Source: Bacillus pumilus (GTDB lineage Bacteria > Bacillota > Bacilli > Bacillales > Bacillaceae). From it: a stretch of 64,000 nt of DNA. The position numbers and the translations under genes are program-made. Where the stretch lies: contig NZ_CP101833.1 in NCBI RefSeq assembly GCF_024498355.1, forward strand, positions 663,001 to 727,000. The letters are read 5' to 3'. Below, piece by piece: positions 45,722 to 54,577 of the stretch (positions are counted from its first letter, which is position 1; each line of letters starts with the position of its first letter). The notes beneath the pieces are model-generated. The model was not told where the DNA came from, searched no databases, and worked only from the letters and a program-made list of their open reading frames with translations.

Positions 45722-46406
45722 CCAAGTTAGCTAAACGATACTCGGTTAAGAGGTATGAGTGAGGAAAGAATATATTTTACTTTCTTCTCTCAGGCTTCTA
45801 TTAAAATAATTTGTATTGAATTTTCCTATTAAATATTAATATAGAAGTGAATATTGTTATTTAAGAGTTTAAGCCGATTAAGTGTATTACTAGTATAAAC
45901 ATAATTATGAAAATTTCTTCTGTTCTTTATTCAATTAAAATTTTAAAATCAAAAAAGTTAATTGAATAAAACAAGTTAATCTCCCTGGAAAAAAACAGAT
46001 TAATGTTTTCATGCAAAATTTATTAGTGATCATATGAATGTTTATTTATCTAATAAGTCACTTAGCAAATGCAAAATGATATTTTTGTGGAAATATCATT
46101 TTTTGTAGAAGCATAAAATAGATTTCCTCATTTATCAAAACCTCCCCTCAAAAGATAGTCTAAAGCGTTTAACTAATTCCTTAAGTAATATTTGAAAAAT
46201 TGAAAAGCAGCAGTTTACTTTTGCAAATCCATTAGATGTGGTCAATATAAAAAAATATCCTAAATAATAATTGGAAAAACATAAGAAGAAATAAGTGGTC
46301 TTATATCCAATAAATACATAGAAGTACTGGGGTTTTGTTGGTACAATAAGGTTATAAAATTTAATTTTTATATAATATTGGAAATAAAGAAAGAAGGAGA
46401 TAGCTG
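45722..46406. other. AT-rich intergenic region with inverted repeats, left edge of the DISARM island
   Basis: 685 bases with no credible gene in any frame. It contains a perfect 12-bp inverted repeat (45927-45938 and 45958-45969), a 7-bp inverted repeat followed by TGTTTTC (45976-46003), and a strong terminator-like hairpin (46073-46104). A weak promoter candidate for drmE is TTTTGT (46333-46338), 16 bases, TAAAAT (46355-46360). The AAGAAGGAGA ribosome site of drmE ends at 46400. Confidence 0.6.
46073..46104. terminator. Terminator-like hairpin upstream of drmE
   Basis: AAAATGATATTT (46073-46084) pairs with AAATATCATTTT (46091-46102), with further T on the right and A on the left. Orientation is ambiguous because it is nearly symmetric. 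It may insulate the island from rlmCD transcription. Confidence 0.6.
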
Positions 46407-48803
46407 TTGTTTAGCACAGTAGACAAGCCTTTAGTACATTGTAGAGTACATGAGCAAATGCTTTTTCGATCAGAAGAGTATATGGTTGATGATATTGTTG
46501 AGTCTCTGTTGCATGAGGAAAACATAATACTTTGTACGTCTAGAAAGTACATATTTTCATATCTAATTTTAAAAACACTTATTATGGATGAAACAATTGG
46601 CTTTCAGAAAAGAGAGAACCCATCTAAACGGTCAGAAATTCTGGTAATAACCAATCGATTTGAGATGTTAGACTTCTTGGGAAATTGCTCTGTAAATACA
46701 GAGAGACTTTTTCAAATTTGCAGTAATATTCATCGATACATTGGGTTTTGCAATATGGGTGACGAATACTTTACTAGAGTGTATTGGAGACATATTCTTT
46801 ACCATTACTACGAAGGTAATTTGCCTCAAGAGGTACCTTTTCACTACGTATTCCCTGTTGCCTCAGGATATCGCAAGTTTAATGCTCTTGCTAGAGGAAA
46901 CAGAAATGCATTGGGGAGAAGGGATAGTCAAAACCCCACAATATATGTTACAGAGAATTTGGAGATGCTCAAAGAACAGGAGCAGCGATTTGATTATATA
47001 TTTGTAGATTGTTCTTACATAAAAAAATACATACCGCATTTACCTAAGGGCACTTTGTTGTTTTTTGACAATCCTTTAGATGACCGCATTCAATATCTAC
47101 AAAAAAACTCGATTAAGAATTATATAGTAGATAGGGTGTGTCTTGAGAATATTGATGAAAAAGAATTAGGACAACCCATGCAGATTATAGAAGATTCATT
47201 ACAAAAAATGAGCATTCATTCACTCAATGTTGAGTATGTTAAAAGTAGTTTTGAGCAGGAAATTGAGCGTCTGATATATCTATTAGATAAATTAAGAAAG
47301 ACTGGATTTTCAAGATATGATTCAAATATTGCAGCAAAACTAATATATATTTTAATAAGACTTCCTATCAGTGCTGAATTTTACGATTTGATTGTATTAA
47401 TGCAACCACATCGAGAAACAATTCAAGGATTGCTCCAAGAACTAAAGGATAGTGAAAATCGTTATGAAAATAATTTTTTTGAAGAAATAATCTTATTATT
47501 TGAGGATATTTTGTACAAAAATTCTCTTGATCACTCTAATGTAAAGGGAGAGAAATTAAAGGAATCCATTTTAAACGAAGTAAAGCAGGGAAAAAGTGTT
47601 TGTGTGGTTTCGAATAGTCGTAATAATCAACTTGCTCTAAAAGAGTACATCTCGTTGGCAATGGGGATACAAACAGAGGACCTGTCAAAATATGATTTAC
47701 AATTCTTTGTATCGAAAGATATATATTCCCAAGATATGAATTTGCACTGTGATTCTCTTTTTTTGTATTCTGCAATAAATTTCAAAGATTTACAACCTTT
47801 GTTGAAGATTTCTTATAGAAGAGCCACATTATACCTTTACAAATCAGAAATTAATTTAATTACTCAAAAATTAAAAAAGATAATAGATGCAAAAAATTAT
47901 GCGTTAAGTCATTTTGTTCAAAACTCAGGTCAACTGGATAGTACTAATTTATATAAGTATCTTTATAATAGATTCAACAAATTTTCTCGTCAAAAAGTTA
48001 TTAGCTTAAATAGTGAAGCTGCTGATTTGTTGGAGAAAAGCACTTCTGTGTTCCCTAGAGTTTTCCGTGGGGAGAAAGATTACAAAGGGACTGATGCTGT
48101 GAAAGCGACTTTGGTCCGTTTTACAGATGGGAGCGTATCCTTCTTTACCAAGAAAAGTGCAGTTTATGTTCTAGATAACAAGAATAAGCGAGTTACACAT
48201 AAATATTTTCATGAGATAGGATTAAAAGACTCTATTTTATTTGTCGATAACGATGCTAGAAAAGACTTGTATAGAATATTCATTCAATCTATTGATGCTA
48301 AAGACACTAGTAAACAAGCATATTTATCCATAAAGAAATGGAGAGAATTATATGAGGAAAAGTTTTTGGAAAAACGGATGGACGATGATAGGTTATTCAG
48401 ATTAATGCGATCTGCAGGTTGGAATAAAACCACAAAATCTGTTCTGCGAAACTGGAGGACCGGATATAGCTATGGTCCGCGGGACAAGGAGGATATTATA
48501 GTATTAGGTGAGGTCCTTGGTATAAATTCTTTTGTGGAAGATGTCCATTTTTATTACAATGCAATGTCGAAAATTAGACTGGAGAGACGCAAAGCTTCTA
48601 GAATTTTAAATAGATTGATTTATTCCTCAAACCAAATTCTTGGTAATGAGGAAGAAGCAATATTGACCAGATACAATCTTACTCTAGAACAGTTAAATGA
48701 ATCCGTTGTTACCAAAAGAATGAAGGAAATTGTTTCAGACAGGATGTATTACATTAAACCTGCAGAAGTTGGTCTTTTATACAATGTTGATTCCAAGGAG
48801 TGA
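46407..48803 (+). CDS. drmE: DISARM class 2 protein DrmE
   Basis: 798 residues starting at TTG, supported by AAGAAGGAGA six bases upstream. I recognise no standard catalytic domain; the call rests on size, on position as first gene before drmA and drmB, and on the class 2 DISARM order recalled from Ofir and colleagues. Visible features: hydrophobic strand-like runs IILCTSRKYIFSYLILKTL (about 45-64), ILVITNRFEML, FDYIFVDCS (about 194-202) and GKSVCVVSNSRNN (about 390), which resemble beta strands of a degenerate RecA-like helicase but lack GKT and DExx. The C-terminal 150 residues are basic, with WNKTTKSVLRNWRTG. Base composition is AT-rich compared with the core genes. Confidence 0.75.
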   Translation: MFSTVDKPLVHCRVHEQMLFRSEEYMVDDIVESLLHEENIILCTSRKYIFSYLILKTLIMDETIGFQKRENPSKRSEILVITNRFEMLDFLGNCSVNTERLFQICSNIHRYIGFCNMGDEYFTRVYWRHILYHYYEGNLPQEVPFHYVFPVASGYRKFNALARGNRNALGRRDSQNPTIYVTENLEMLKEQEQRFDYIFVDCSYIKKYIPHLPKGTLLFFDNPLDDRIQYLQKNSIKNYIVDRVCLENIDEKELGQPMQIIEDSLQKMSIHSLNVEYVKSSFEQEIERLIYLLDKLRKTGFSRYDSNIAAKLIYILIRLPISAEFYDLIVLMQPHRETIQGLLQELKDSENRYENNFFEEIILLFEDILYKNSLDHSNVKGEKLKESILNEVKQGKSVCVVSNSRNNQLALKEYISLAMGIQTEDLSKYDLQFFVSKDIYSQDMNLHCDSLFLYSAINFKDLQPLLKISYRRATLYLYKSEINLITQKLKKIIDAKNYALSHFVQNSGQLDSTNLYKYLYNRFNKFSRQKVISLNSEAADLLEKSTSVFPRVFRGEKDYKGTDAVKATLVRFTDGSVSFFTKKSAVYVLDNKNKRVTHKYFHEIGLKDSILFVDNDARKDLYRIFIQSIDAKDTSKQAYLSIKKWRELYEEKFLEKRMDDDRLFRLMRSAGWNKTTKSVLRNWRTGYSYGPRDKEDIIVLGEVLGINSFVEDVHFYYNAMSKIRLERRKASRILNRLIYSSNQILGNEEEAILTRYNLTLEQLNESVVTKRMKEIVSDRMYYIKPAEVGLLYNVDSKE

Positions 48804-48811
48804 ATGTATGA

Positions 48812-51800
48812 ATGAGTAAAGAAGAACGTGCAATGTATAAGAAAGTTCGCCGTATTATGGTTAGTGATTTAAAAAGGGATTTAATTGGTCCAGCACATGA
48901 TGAGCCTGATGTGATTTATGAAGCACCATCGCAGGCATATATTACGGGAATTTTATATCCTCTTGAATCCGAAATCGAAACAGAAGAACTTTTAGAAGAT
49001 GTTCAATTCGCTGAGGTGTACGATGAACCTAAGGGTGGAATGGAAGAAGATATGGAACATCAAAGTAATTCTGAACCTGTACAAGAAGCTGCAGAAGAGA
49101 AGATTACAATGAATAAAAAGTTCAAGCATCAAAACTCTATGGGAATACGGTGCTATGTACGACAAACAACAAACTATTTACGTGCATCAGTTGCATGGGG
49201 GCGTTATACATCATCTAAGAAGTTTGACTTTGAAAGAAATAGAGAAGTTATCGTATGGACACGTCAAATTGAGTGTTTTGAAGAGTCAATTTCCTTGTCC
49301 TCATTCGATCAGAATATTGATATTTCTCTTACAAAGGAAGTATCACTTGTCATTAGCAAAAAAAAGCTTTCAGATACAGATGTATTCCTAATTTCAGCTT
49401 TCCTCGTAAACAAACGAGTCGATAAGAATAGCAATAATGCAATGTTCCAGTGTGAACTTACTCTATTTAATGAAGAAGGGAAAGGTGTTTTCTTATGTGA
49501 AAACGAAGCTAGGAAGGACAAAAATGATTTTAGTGAATTTCTATATCGTAATAAGCCTGTGTTTGCAAAAGGATTCGGATGTGCTGTTACTTGGAAAGCA
49601 GAAAGTAGCAACTACGCAAGTGAATTAAAGTCAGCATTTATCCCAGAGCATGAAATGGAGAGTATGAGCACTGACTCACCGTACGATGAAGTTTATGGAG
49701 ATCTCCCTAAAAGTTATTTTTCTATTAAGCAATTTGCAGAGAGTAATAACAAATGTGAGATTATGGATAAACTAGAGAACTTAGCAAACAGATATGAGAA
49801 CTGGATTAACAAGTTGTCTGCTGACGAAGTAGTAAATAAAGAAGCAACTGAACGAGTTATTAAAGATTGCAAAATAACATTAACGCGTATGAAAAAAGGC
49901 ATTGAGCTTTTGGGAAAAAAAGGGGATAATAATGCATTTGCTGCTTTCAAATTTATGAACACAGTTATGCATACACAGGATGCTATGAAAAGGTATTCTA
50001 GAAATAATATGATAACCACACTAGAGAATGAGATACGCAAGGAAAATTTAGAATGGCGGCCGTTTCAGTTGGCGTTTATTTTGCTTAACTTAGAGGGGTT
50101 AGTAGACCCTAAGTCAGAAGATCGTAAAATTGTAGACCTTCTTTGGTTCCCAACAGGTGGAGGTAAAACTGAGGCATACCTAGGTATTTCTGCTTTTCTA
50201 TTGGGATATAGACGACTAGTTGCTTCTACTAATAGTATTTATGAGCGTGATGGTGGTGTAACAATTCTTTTAAGATACACTCTACGCCTATTAACTACCC
50301 AGCAACGTGACAGATTAATGCGAATGATAAGCGCATGTGAGTATACACGTCAAAAAAACAAAGCCTTTGGACAGACAGAGTTTTCAGTTGGCTTCTGGGT
50401 AGGGGGACAAGTGACGGTAAATAAATTAAATGACCTTACTGAGAATCAGTACTATCGTGACAGGGATAAGGTATTAAAGGAATATGACAAGATTGAAAAG
50501 CAGGTAATAGAATGCCCATGTTGTGGGGCAAAGGGCTTAAAGTATAAATTTTTGCCAAGTCGAGACACCAAGACAAAAAAGACAGGAATTAATATCTTCT
50601 GCAAAAATGAATCATGCTTCTTTTCAAAAACACATATCCCAGTTTACTTGGTTGACGAAGAGATTTATCGTAAATTGCCAACTGTGATTATCTCCACAGT
50701 TGATAAGTTTGCACGGCTACCTTGGGATGAAAAGACCGCAGCTTTATTTGGAAAAGTAAATAGATTATGTGAGCGCTGTGGCTATATTGCTGAGGGGGAA
50801 AATCACCAAAGATCCCATCGAAACCCTAAGGCTAGTGTTCAAGACGTTAAACCATTTTATCCGCCAGAACTTATAATTCAGGATGAGTTACATCTCATAA
50901 CGGGGCCATTAGGGACTGTATACGGAGGGTACGAAACTGTTATTGAAGAGTTAAGTACAGCTCAAGAAGGAAAAGATACTATTAAGCCAAAGTACATTGC
51001 TGCGACTGCAACAATTAAGAATGCTGAGGTGCAAGTGGAAAAGGTGTTTGGAAGAAAACTAACACAGCAATTCCCGCCTTCTGGATTGAAGGTGGAGGAT
51101 TCTTTCTTTGCACGAGAAAGAAGCTTAGATGAGTTCCCATTTAGGCTTTATGCAGGTGTTTGTGTATCTGGTCATTCAATGAAAACAGTACTACTACGTA
51201 TATATGCAGTGCTGCTTCAAACAACAGAGCACCTTTTGGAAGATGAAGCACTTTCTAAATATGTTGATCCGTTTAGAACTCTTGTTGGTTATTTCAATAG
51301 TATCAGGGAACTTGGTGGTGCAGTCCGTTTGTTAGAGGATGATATAAAAAAGAGAATTCAAACCCTACAGAAGAAGTATAAGTATAGTAAGCAGAGGTAC
51401 ATAAGCCGTAAGCCAGAACTCACCTCACGTGTGCCATCAAGTAGAATTCCTAAAGTATTGGAGCAGCTGGAAAGGGAGGTAGGCAACGAGGAATTAGATG
51501 TGGTATTGGCTACAAATATGATTTCTGTAGGGATGGATGTTGACCGTCTAGGACTCATGGTCATTACAGGCCAGCCAAAGCAAACTTCTGAGTACATACA
51601 ATCATCTAGCCGTGTAGGTCGTAGCAAGCCTGGACTTGTAATCACTGTGTACAACCCGTACCGTCCTCGTGACATGTCGCATTATCAGAATTTTAAGAGT
51701 TATCACCAGCGCTTATATCATTTTGTAGAGGGAACTACTGCAACACCATATGCTTCCCGGGCTAGGGACCGTGTTTTGCACGCAATTGCAGTTGCTTTGC

Positions 51801-52171
51801 TGAGATTAAGCTATCCAGAATTGGCAAAGAATGTAGATGCCAAGAATATAAAGGATATGGATATGAAATATATCAAGGAAGTAGTTAAAAAGCGTGTATC
51901 TACTGTGGAATATCGAAATGTTTCAGATACTATGGATCATTTACAACATTTTTTAGAAGAGTGGATTAATCTGGCCAAATCGGAAGACAATTTGCAGTAT
52001 TACTTCCATCCTAATACAAAACATGCAAGGATAGAGAGTCGTCCTCGCTTGTTAGCTCGTTTTTCTGAGGATAAAAAATATGGCGGAAAGACTACACTCG
52101 ATTCAATGAGGCAAGTAGAGGGGACATCTTCGTTGTATATTTATGAAGGGTGGAATAGCAGTGAAGAATGA
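48812..52171 (+). CDS. drmA: DISARM helicase DrmA
   Basis: 1119 residues. Superfamily 2 motifs are present: Walker A FPTGGGKTE (about 446-454), DELH (691-694), ATAT near 731, and QSSSRVGR near 930. Between motifs I and II lies a Cys-rich zinc-binding insert (CPCCG, then paired Cys near CERCG). The N-terminal 400 residues contain an acidic stretch (about 50-100) and no known fold. DrmA and DrmB together form the core DISARM complex that engages DNA with a single-stranded end. AAGGAG at the end of drmE serves as its ribosome site; its 3' end overlaps drmB, so drmE-drmA-drmB is one transcription unit. Confidence 0.9.
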   Translation: MSKEERAMYKKVRRIMVSDLKRDLIGPAHDEPDVIYEAPSQAYITGILYPLESEIETEELLEDVQFAEVYDEPKGGMEEDMEHQSNSEPVQEAAEEKITMNKKFKHQNSMGIRCYVRQTTNYLRASVAWGRYTSSKKFDFERNREVIVWTRQIECFEESISLSSFDQNIDISLTKEVSLVISKKKLSDTDVFLISAFLVNKRVDKNSNNAMFQCELTLFNEEGKGVFLCENEARKDKNDFSEFLYRNKPVFAKGFGCAVTWKAESSNYASELKSAFIPEHEMESMSTDSPYDEVYGDLPKSYFSIKQFAESNNKCEIMDKLENLANRYENWINKLSADEVVNKEATERVIKDCKITLTRMKKGIELLGKKGDNNAFAAFKFMNTVMHTQDAMKRYSRNNMITTLENEIRKENLEWRPFQLAFILLNLEGLVDPKSEDRKIVDLLWFPTGGGKTEAYLGISAFLLGYRRLVASTNSIYERDGGVTILLRYTLRLLTTQQRDRLMRMISACEYTRQKNKAFGQTEFSVGFWVGGQVTVNKLNDLTENQYYRDRDKVLKEYDKIEKQVIECPCCGAKGLKYKFLPSRDTKTKKTGINIFCKNESCFFSKTHIPVYLVDEEIYRKLPTVIISTVDKFARLPWDEKTAALFGKVNRLCERCGYIAEGENHQRSHRNPKASVQDVKPFYPPELIIQDELHLITGPLGTVYGGYETVIEELSTAQEGKDTIKPKYIAATATIKNAEVQVEKVFGRKLTQQFPPSGLKVEDSFFARERSLDEFPFRLYAGVCVSGHSMKTVLLRIYAVLLQTTEHLLEDEALSKYVDPFRTLVGYFNSIRELGGAVRLLEDDIKKRIQTLQKKYKYSKQRYISRKPELTSRVPSSRIPKVLEQLEREVGNEELDVVLATNMISVGMDVDRLGLMVITGQPKQTSEYIQSSSRVGRSKPGLVITVYNPYRPRDMSHYQNFKSYHQRLYHFVEGTTATPYASRARDRVLHAIAVALLRLSYPELAKNVDAKNIKDMDMKYIKEVVKKRVSTVEYRNVSDTMDHLQHFLEEWINLAKSEDNLQYYFHPNTKHARIESRPRLLARFSEDKKYGGKTTLDSMRQVEGTSSLYIYEGWNSSEE

Positions 52172-53927
52172 AGTAGGGGAAGTCCGACCAGGACAATTAA
52201 TTACAACATACGGTCCAGGAGCAATTATGGATTCTGTAAATGATTCACTTATGATATTGGATATAAAGTATTGGATTAATAATGATAATAATGAGAAGAT
52301 ATACGATAAAAATTTGATGACCTTTCTGAAAAAGGATTTCTTCAAGAGAATTCCATCTAAGAATTACAAGGATTTGCCAGCAATTCCATTTCCAAACTAC
52401 CACGTGTGTAGCAATGTTAAATGTTCGCGTCTCTTTGACATTAGAGATAATTTTATAATGAGCGAATATCTTAAAGGTGGCCCCAAGTGTCCAGATTGTT
52501 CACGAAAGTCGTATCCTGCTCGCTTTGTGGTTTCGTGTCAGGAGAATCACTTAGATGATTTTCCTTGGAGATGGTGGGCACATGGTAAGCAGGAGACGGA
52601 TTGTAAAGGGAAATTGCGTTTGTGGAGTACAGGGAATACATCTAGCTTGGATTCGCTGCTTATAGAGTGTGAATGTAAAGAGAGGAAAAGCCAGAGCCTT
52701 AGAGGGGCGATGCAAGTCAGTTCTTTTGAGGGCTACAGGTGCACAGGAAATCATCCTCATAAACTGAATAAAAGGTCGATTTGTAAAAAGTCAGAGTATG
52801 TAATTCCATTACAGCGGGGTGCTTCAAATGTATATTTTCCTGCTTTGAGAAGCGCCATTGCTATCCCTAGCAATGACAATAAGGATATTAATTTCGATGA
52901 AATTTTGGTTTCAATTGAAGAAAATCCCAATACTTACGAGAAACTTTTGGGGGATAAGTGGTATCATCGGTTCTACAGAGAACACCTAAATGACCGTAGT
53001 GAATTTCTTGATGCCGAGGATTTCTTTGAAAAATGGACAGCATATCTTAATCAGTCTAAAATAGAAGAGCAAATTGAGTATAATCAGATCAAAGAAGCTG
53101 AGTATAAAGCTTTTACTGCATTTGATAGTAGAGTAAAAATTGGTGATTTTGAGGCTGAAGTTGAAATAGTACCGAATGATTTTCAGCTCTACTTCAATAA
53201 AATTATAAAGGCTCACAAGGTGAAGGAGATTCTTGTGCTTCTAGGGTTTATGAGAAATGATAGCCCAGAACCAGATGTCAATGAACCAAAGGAAATTGTT
53301 TGGTTAGAGTCAGATGGGTATGATAACTGGTTGCCAGCAGTTGAAGTGCATGGCGAAGGGATTTTTATTGAATTTAATCAAACTACTATAAGCAAGTGGC
53401 TCGATGAAAACAGTGAACTTCCAAAGCGGTCAGAGAAGTTTACATCCTTATATGCAAATTGGATAGAAAACAAAGGATGGGAAGTACGTGATGAAAAAGA
53501 CGTCGTGTATGTTATGCTACATACATTTGCCCATCTATTAATTAAGCAGTTATCCTTGCAATCAGGATATTCATCAGTAGCTATTAAAGAAAGAATATAT
53601 TGTGGTAAGAACATGGCTGGGGTCCTTTTGTATACTGGTAGTACTGATCAAGAAGGTTCCTTAGGTGGCTTGGTAGAAATGGGGAATATAGATAAGCTTC
53701 GCCCACTTATTATGGAGGCGCTTGAAGAGGCAATATTCTGTTCTAACGATCCATATTGTTCCAGCTTAGAGCCGAGTGAAGATAACCAGTTAAATGGCTG
53801 TGCCTGTTTTGCTTGTTCCATGGTTGCTGAAACTTCATGTGAAACAGGAAACCGATTATTAGACAGGTCATTGTTAGTAAAAACAATAGACAGTAAGTAT
53901 TCTCCATTCTTTAAGGGATTACTGTAG
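52161..53927 (+). CDS. drmB: DISARM protein DrmB (DUF1998)
   Basis: GTG at 52161 is preferred, with AAGGGTGG seven bases upstream; an in-frame ATG at 52143 is possible. About 588 residues. Opens with GEVRPGQLITTYGPGAIMD, followed by zinc-type cysteines (CSNVKC, CPDC). The C-terminal DUF1998 region is clear: HTFAHLLIKQLSLQSGYSS, then GSLGGLV, and a Cys-rich NGCACFAC segment. DrmB is the partner of DrmA. It overlaps the end of drmA by 11 bases. In other DISARM loci drmC commonly follows; here it does not. Confidence 0.9.
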   Translation: MKNEVGEVRPGQLITTYGPGAIMDSVNDSLMILDIKYWINNDNNEKIYDKNLMTFLKKDFFKRIPSKNYKDLPAIPFPNYHVCSNVKCSRLFDIRDNFIMSEYLKGGPKCPDCSRKSYPARFVVSCQENHLDDFPWRWWAHGKQETDCKGKLRLWSTGNTSSLDSLLIECECKERKSQSLRGAMQVSSFEGYRCTGNHPHKLNKRSICKKSEYVIPLQRGASNVYFPALRSAIAIPSNDNKDINFDEILVSIEENPNTYEKLLGDKWYHRFYREHLNDRSEFLDAEDFFEKWTAYLNQSKIEEQIEYNQIKEAEYKAFTAFDSRVKIGDFEAEVEIVPNDFQLYFNKIIKAHKVKEILVLLGFMRNDSPEPDVNEPKEIVWLESDGYDNWLPAVEVHGEGIFIEFNQTTISKWLDENSELPKRSEKFTSLYANWIENKGWEVRDEKDVVYVMLHTFAHLLIKQLSLQSGYSSVAIKERIYCGKNMAGVLLYTGSTDQEGSLGGLVEMGNIDKLRPLIMEALEEAIFCSNDPYCSSLEPSEDNQLNGCACFACSMVAETSCETGNRLLDRSLLVKTIDSKYSPFFKGLL

Positions 53928-54055
53928 ATGGAAAAAGTGGAACGCTTTCATATTGTAATCCTCCCAATTCAAGGTGTTTTTTTAAGTCTTAGATAATGGA
54001 ACTGTACAAAGAATTTGAGTGCGATCACTAGATTTATTAAGAGTAAGAGTTTCCG

Positions 54056-54080
54056 AAGAGCAGTTTTCAGAACTGCTCTT
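54056..54080 (+). terminator. Hairpin after drmB, probable terminator
   Basis: AAGAGCAGTT (54056-54065) and AACTGCTCTT (54071-54080) form a perfect 10-bp stem with a 5-base loop. Only a short T tract (GGTGTTT) follows, so termination may be weak. Confidence 0.55.
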
Positions 54081-54438
54081 GGTGTTTAAGCTTTGCAATG
54101 AAACAGTAACAACAGAAATGGGATTGAGTTTGTTGCAACAGTAACAAGTGAATTTGTTTTTAGGTTTAGAAAAACCATGTCATTACAGAAATGTTTGCGG
54201 TACGCAAAACCCAATTTAGTTTTAGGATATTCATTGTAAGAGACGTAAATGTAGCAATGGTAAGAGTTTGGAAAGGTATTTGTTGGAGTCGACTTTCAAT
54301 GTTGATTTTTTTCTTACTGGAATTCTCAAACTATGCGATATATAGAAAATATAAGAAAGAAATAATATAAAATTTCTCATGAATATTTAGCTCTGCATGG
54401 AAAAGTAATAGTCATTAGGGGTGACGTAGAAAAAGCCT

Positions 54439-54474
54439 TTGCTCATCCGCAAAACTACCCTATAATGGGATAGT
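54439..54474 (+). promoter_or_regulatory. Promoter of drmMII embedded in an inverted repeat
   Basis: TTGCTC (54439-54444), 16-base spacer, TATAAT (54461-54466). The -10 box lies in the loop of an imperfect inverted repeat, ACTACCC (54454-54460) against GGGATAGT (54467-54474), itself enclosed by TCCGC (54446-54450) and GCGGA (54486-54490). Confidence 0.6.
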
Positions 54475-54577
54475 AACATTGGTTCGCGGAGAAAGAGTTT
54501 TAGTGGAAAATGTTCTCCTAGAATGGTGAGAGTAATTATCTAATAAAATATATGGTTCGCATAAAGGGAGATTAAAA

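Larger units (their letters stand above)
53928..54577. other. Gap between drmB and drmMII, no drmC
   Basis: 650 bases with no open frame of meaningful length and no HKD (HxKxxxxD) motif that I could find. It holds a 10-bp perfect hairpin (54056-54080), a duplicated AACAGTAACAA (54102-54112 and 54137-54147), the palindrome TTTGCGGTACGCAAA (54194-54208), a promoter, and two copies of TGGTTCGC (54480-54487 and 54553-54560). Confidence 0.7.

Noticed and set aside
45722..46406. Hidden small gene or toxin-antitoxin pair before drmE
   Set aside because: All frames are short, AT-rich and lack ribosome sites.
50510..50800. Separate zinc-finger gene inside drmA
   Set aside because: The cysteine pairs are in frame with the helicase motifs on both sides; it is an insert of DrmA.
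53927..53998. Short open frame right after drmB as a drmC remnant
   Set aside because: Twenty-odd residues with no HKD motif and no similarity I can see to phospholipase D.
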